The notes below the pieces were generated by a model. The model was given only the letters and a program-made list of their open reading frames with translations. It was not told where the DNA came from and did no database searches. Positions 4,690-5,376 of a stretch of DNA of 5,376 nucleotides are shown piece by piece; position 1 is the first letter of the stretch; each line of letters opens with the position of its first letter. Made by a program: the position numbers and the translations under genes. Source of the stretch: Methylophilales bacterium. GTDB taxonomy: Bacteria > Pseudomonadota > Gammaproteobacteria > Burkholderiales > Methylophilaceae. The stretch lies in contig JABMNG010000089.1 in assembly GCA_013205275.1 (NCBI GenBank), forward strand, positions 1 through 5,376, written 5' to 3'.

Positions 4690-5376
4690 ATGAGACCACT
4701 CTCCGAAAATGATTCAAAAAGATTATTGGGACTTTATCAACAAGGCCTTTATGAGTCAGCGGTCAATGAATCAAGAAGGTTAATTCGCAATCATCCGAAC
4801 GAATTAATTCTTCACAATATCCTTGGGCTTTCTTTGGAGGGCCAAGGCTTGTTGCAATTGGCTGCTGATGCCTATCAAGACGCCTTAAAAATTAATCCAG
4901 CCATCCCAGAACTTCAATTTAACTTAGGCGCCATGCTATACGCTTTAAACCTTTGGGATAAAGCCATCTATCATTATCAAAAAGCGACAGCATTGAATCC
5001 TAATTTTACGGAAGCTTTTTTTAATCTAGGAATAACCTACCAGAGCCAAGGAAATTTTATTAAAGCTATTGAGTCCTATGAGCGAACCCTGATGATTCAG
5101 CCTGGATTTTATGAGGCTATTGGGAATATTGGTACCATTATGCAACTTCAGGGTAACCTTGATACAGCCATTGAGTATTTTGAAAGAGCCTTAAAGATTC
5201 ATCAAGATGCAAGAGGCCACTATAACTTAGCCGGCGCTTTAAGAAACCAAGGAAATTTGGTGCTTGCAATTGACCACTATAAAAAAGCCATTGAGAAAGG
5301 AGCTCACGAGCCAGAATTCTATTCTGATTTAGGAGATGCGCTTTGGCATGATGGCCAGATTAAGGAGGCCAATCAA
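4690..5376 (+). CDS. tetratricopeptide repeat (TPR) protein, N-terminal part (runs off window)
   Basis: 229 residues are visible with no stop before the window end. After a short head (MRPLSENDSKRLLGLYQQGL), successive 34-residue TPR units can be laid out at about 4-37 (degenerate), 38-71, 72-105, 106-139, 140-173, 174-206 and a partial one from 207. Typical positions are clear, for example FNLGITYQSQGNFIKAIESY and YNLAGALRNQGNLVLAIDHY. No signal peptide is seen, so it is probably cytoplasmic. TPR superhelices bind peptides or partner proteins. Proteins of this look often carry a C-terminal sulfotransferase or glycosyltransferase domain, but that part is outside the window. The ATG at 4690 is fixed by an in-frame TAA at 4672 and lacks a Shine-Dalgarno. 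It is divergent from the antiporter operon. Confidence 0.9.
   Translation, partial: MRPLSENDSKRLLGLYQQGLYESAVNESRRLIRNHPNELILHNILGLSLEGQGLLQLAADAYQDALKINPAIPELQFNLGAMLYALNLWDKAIYHYQKATALNPNFTEAFFNLGITYQSQGNFIKAIESYERTLMIQPGFYEAIGNIGTIMQLQGNLDTAIEYFERALKIHQDARGHYNLAGALRNQGNLVLAIDHYKKAIEKGAHEPEFYSDLGDALWHDGQIKEANQ

Noticed and set aside
1..5376. CRISPR array, IS element, tRNA/rRNA or phage attachment site
   Set aside because: No regularly spaced direct repeats, transposase-like protein, RNA gene signature or att-like duplication was seen on reading both strands.

Overview
The window looks like chromosomal DNA from an AT-rich proteobacterium. The evidence is an HU protein of beta/gamma-proteobacterial type, a UmuDC error-prone polymerase pair close in layout to the E. 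coli one, and a RodZ-like protein. The AT-rich base composition and the putative Na+/H+ antiporter of the type found in small aquatic bacteria fit a low-GC betaproteobacterium such as a freshwater Methylophilaceae member. That placement is an inference from family resemblance only. No insertion sequence, tRNA, rRNA, CRISPR array or phage structural gene was seen.

Layout, left to right. (1) 1-117 (+) is the C-terminal end of a pentapeptide-repeat protein. It faces an HU gene (454-182, -) across a strong bidirectional hairpin terminator at 132-160. (2) The HU gene is divergent from a umuD-umuC operon (614-1186 and 1190-2446, +). The intergenic stretch 455-613 is rich in dyad symmetry: a near-consensus SOS/LexA-type box at 497-516, and a 27-bp near-perfect palindrome (589-615) wrapped around an extended -10 promoter element and reaching into the umuD start codon. 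(3) umuC ends stop-to-stop with a RodZ-like gene on the other strand; both stops share the tetranucleotide TTAA at 2443-2446. (4) The RodZ-like gene (3300-2443, -) is translationally coupled through an ATGA overlap to an upstream putative Na+/H+ antiporter gene (4556-3297, -). (5) After a 133-bp divergent gap comes the N-terminal part of a TPR protein (4690 onward, +), cut by the window edge.

Functional reading. The umuDC module is a damage-inducible translesion polymerase V system. Its UmuD carries about 50 extra N-terminal residues with an RGGxRxGAGRK motif followed by a strand-helix segment. Together with the palindrome over its own promoter, this suggests a UmuD that may also act as a self-cleaving autorepressor, which is the most interesting hypothesis in the window. 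The antiporter and RodZ-like genes form a two-gene envelope operon joining ion transport to a membrane-anchored HTH protein. The TPR and pentapeptide genes are protein-interaction scaffolds of unknown role. Nothing here is clearly an entirely new system; the notable points are the regulatory architecture of umuDC and the antiporter/RodZ-like coupling.
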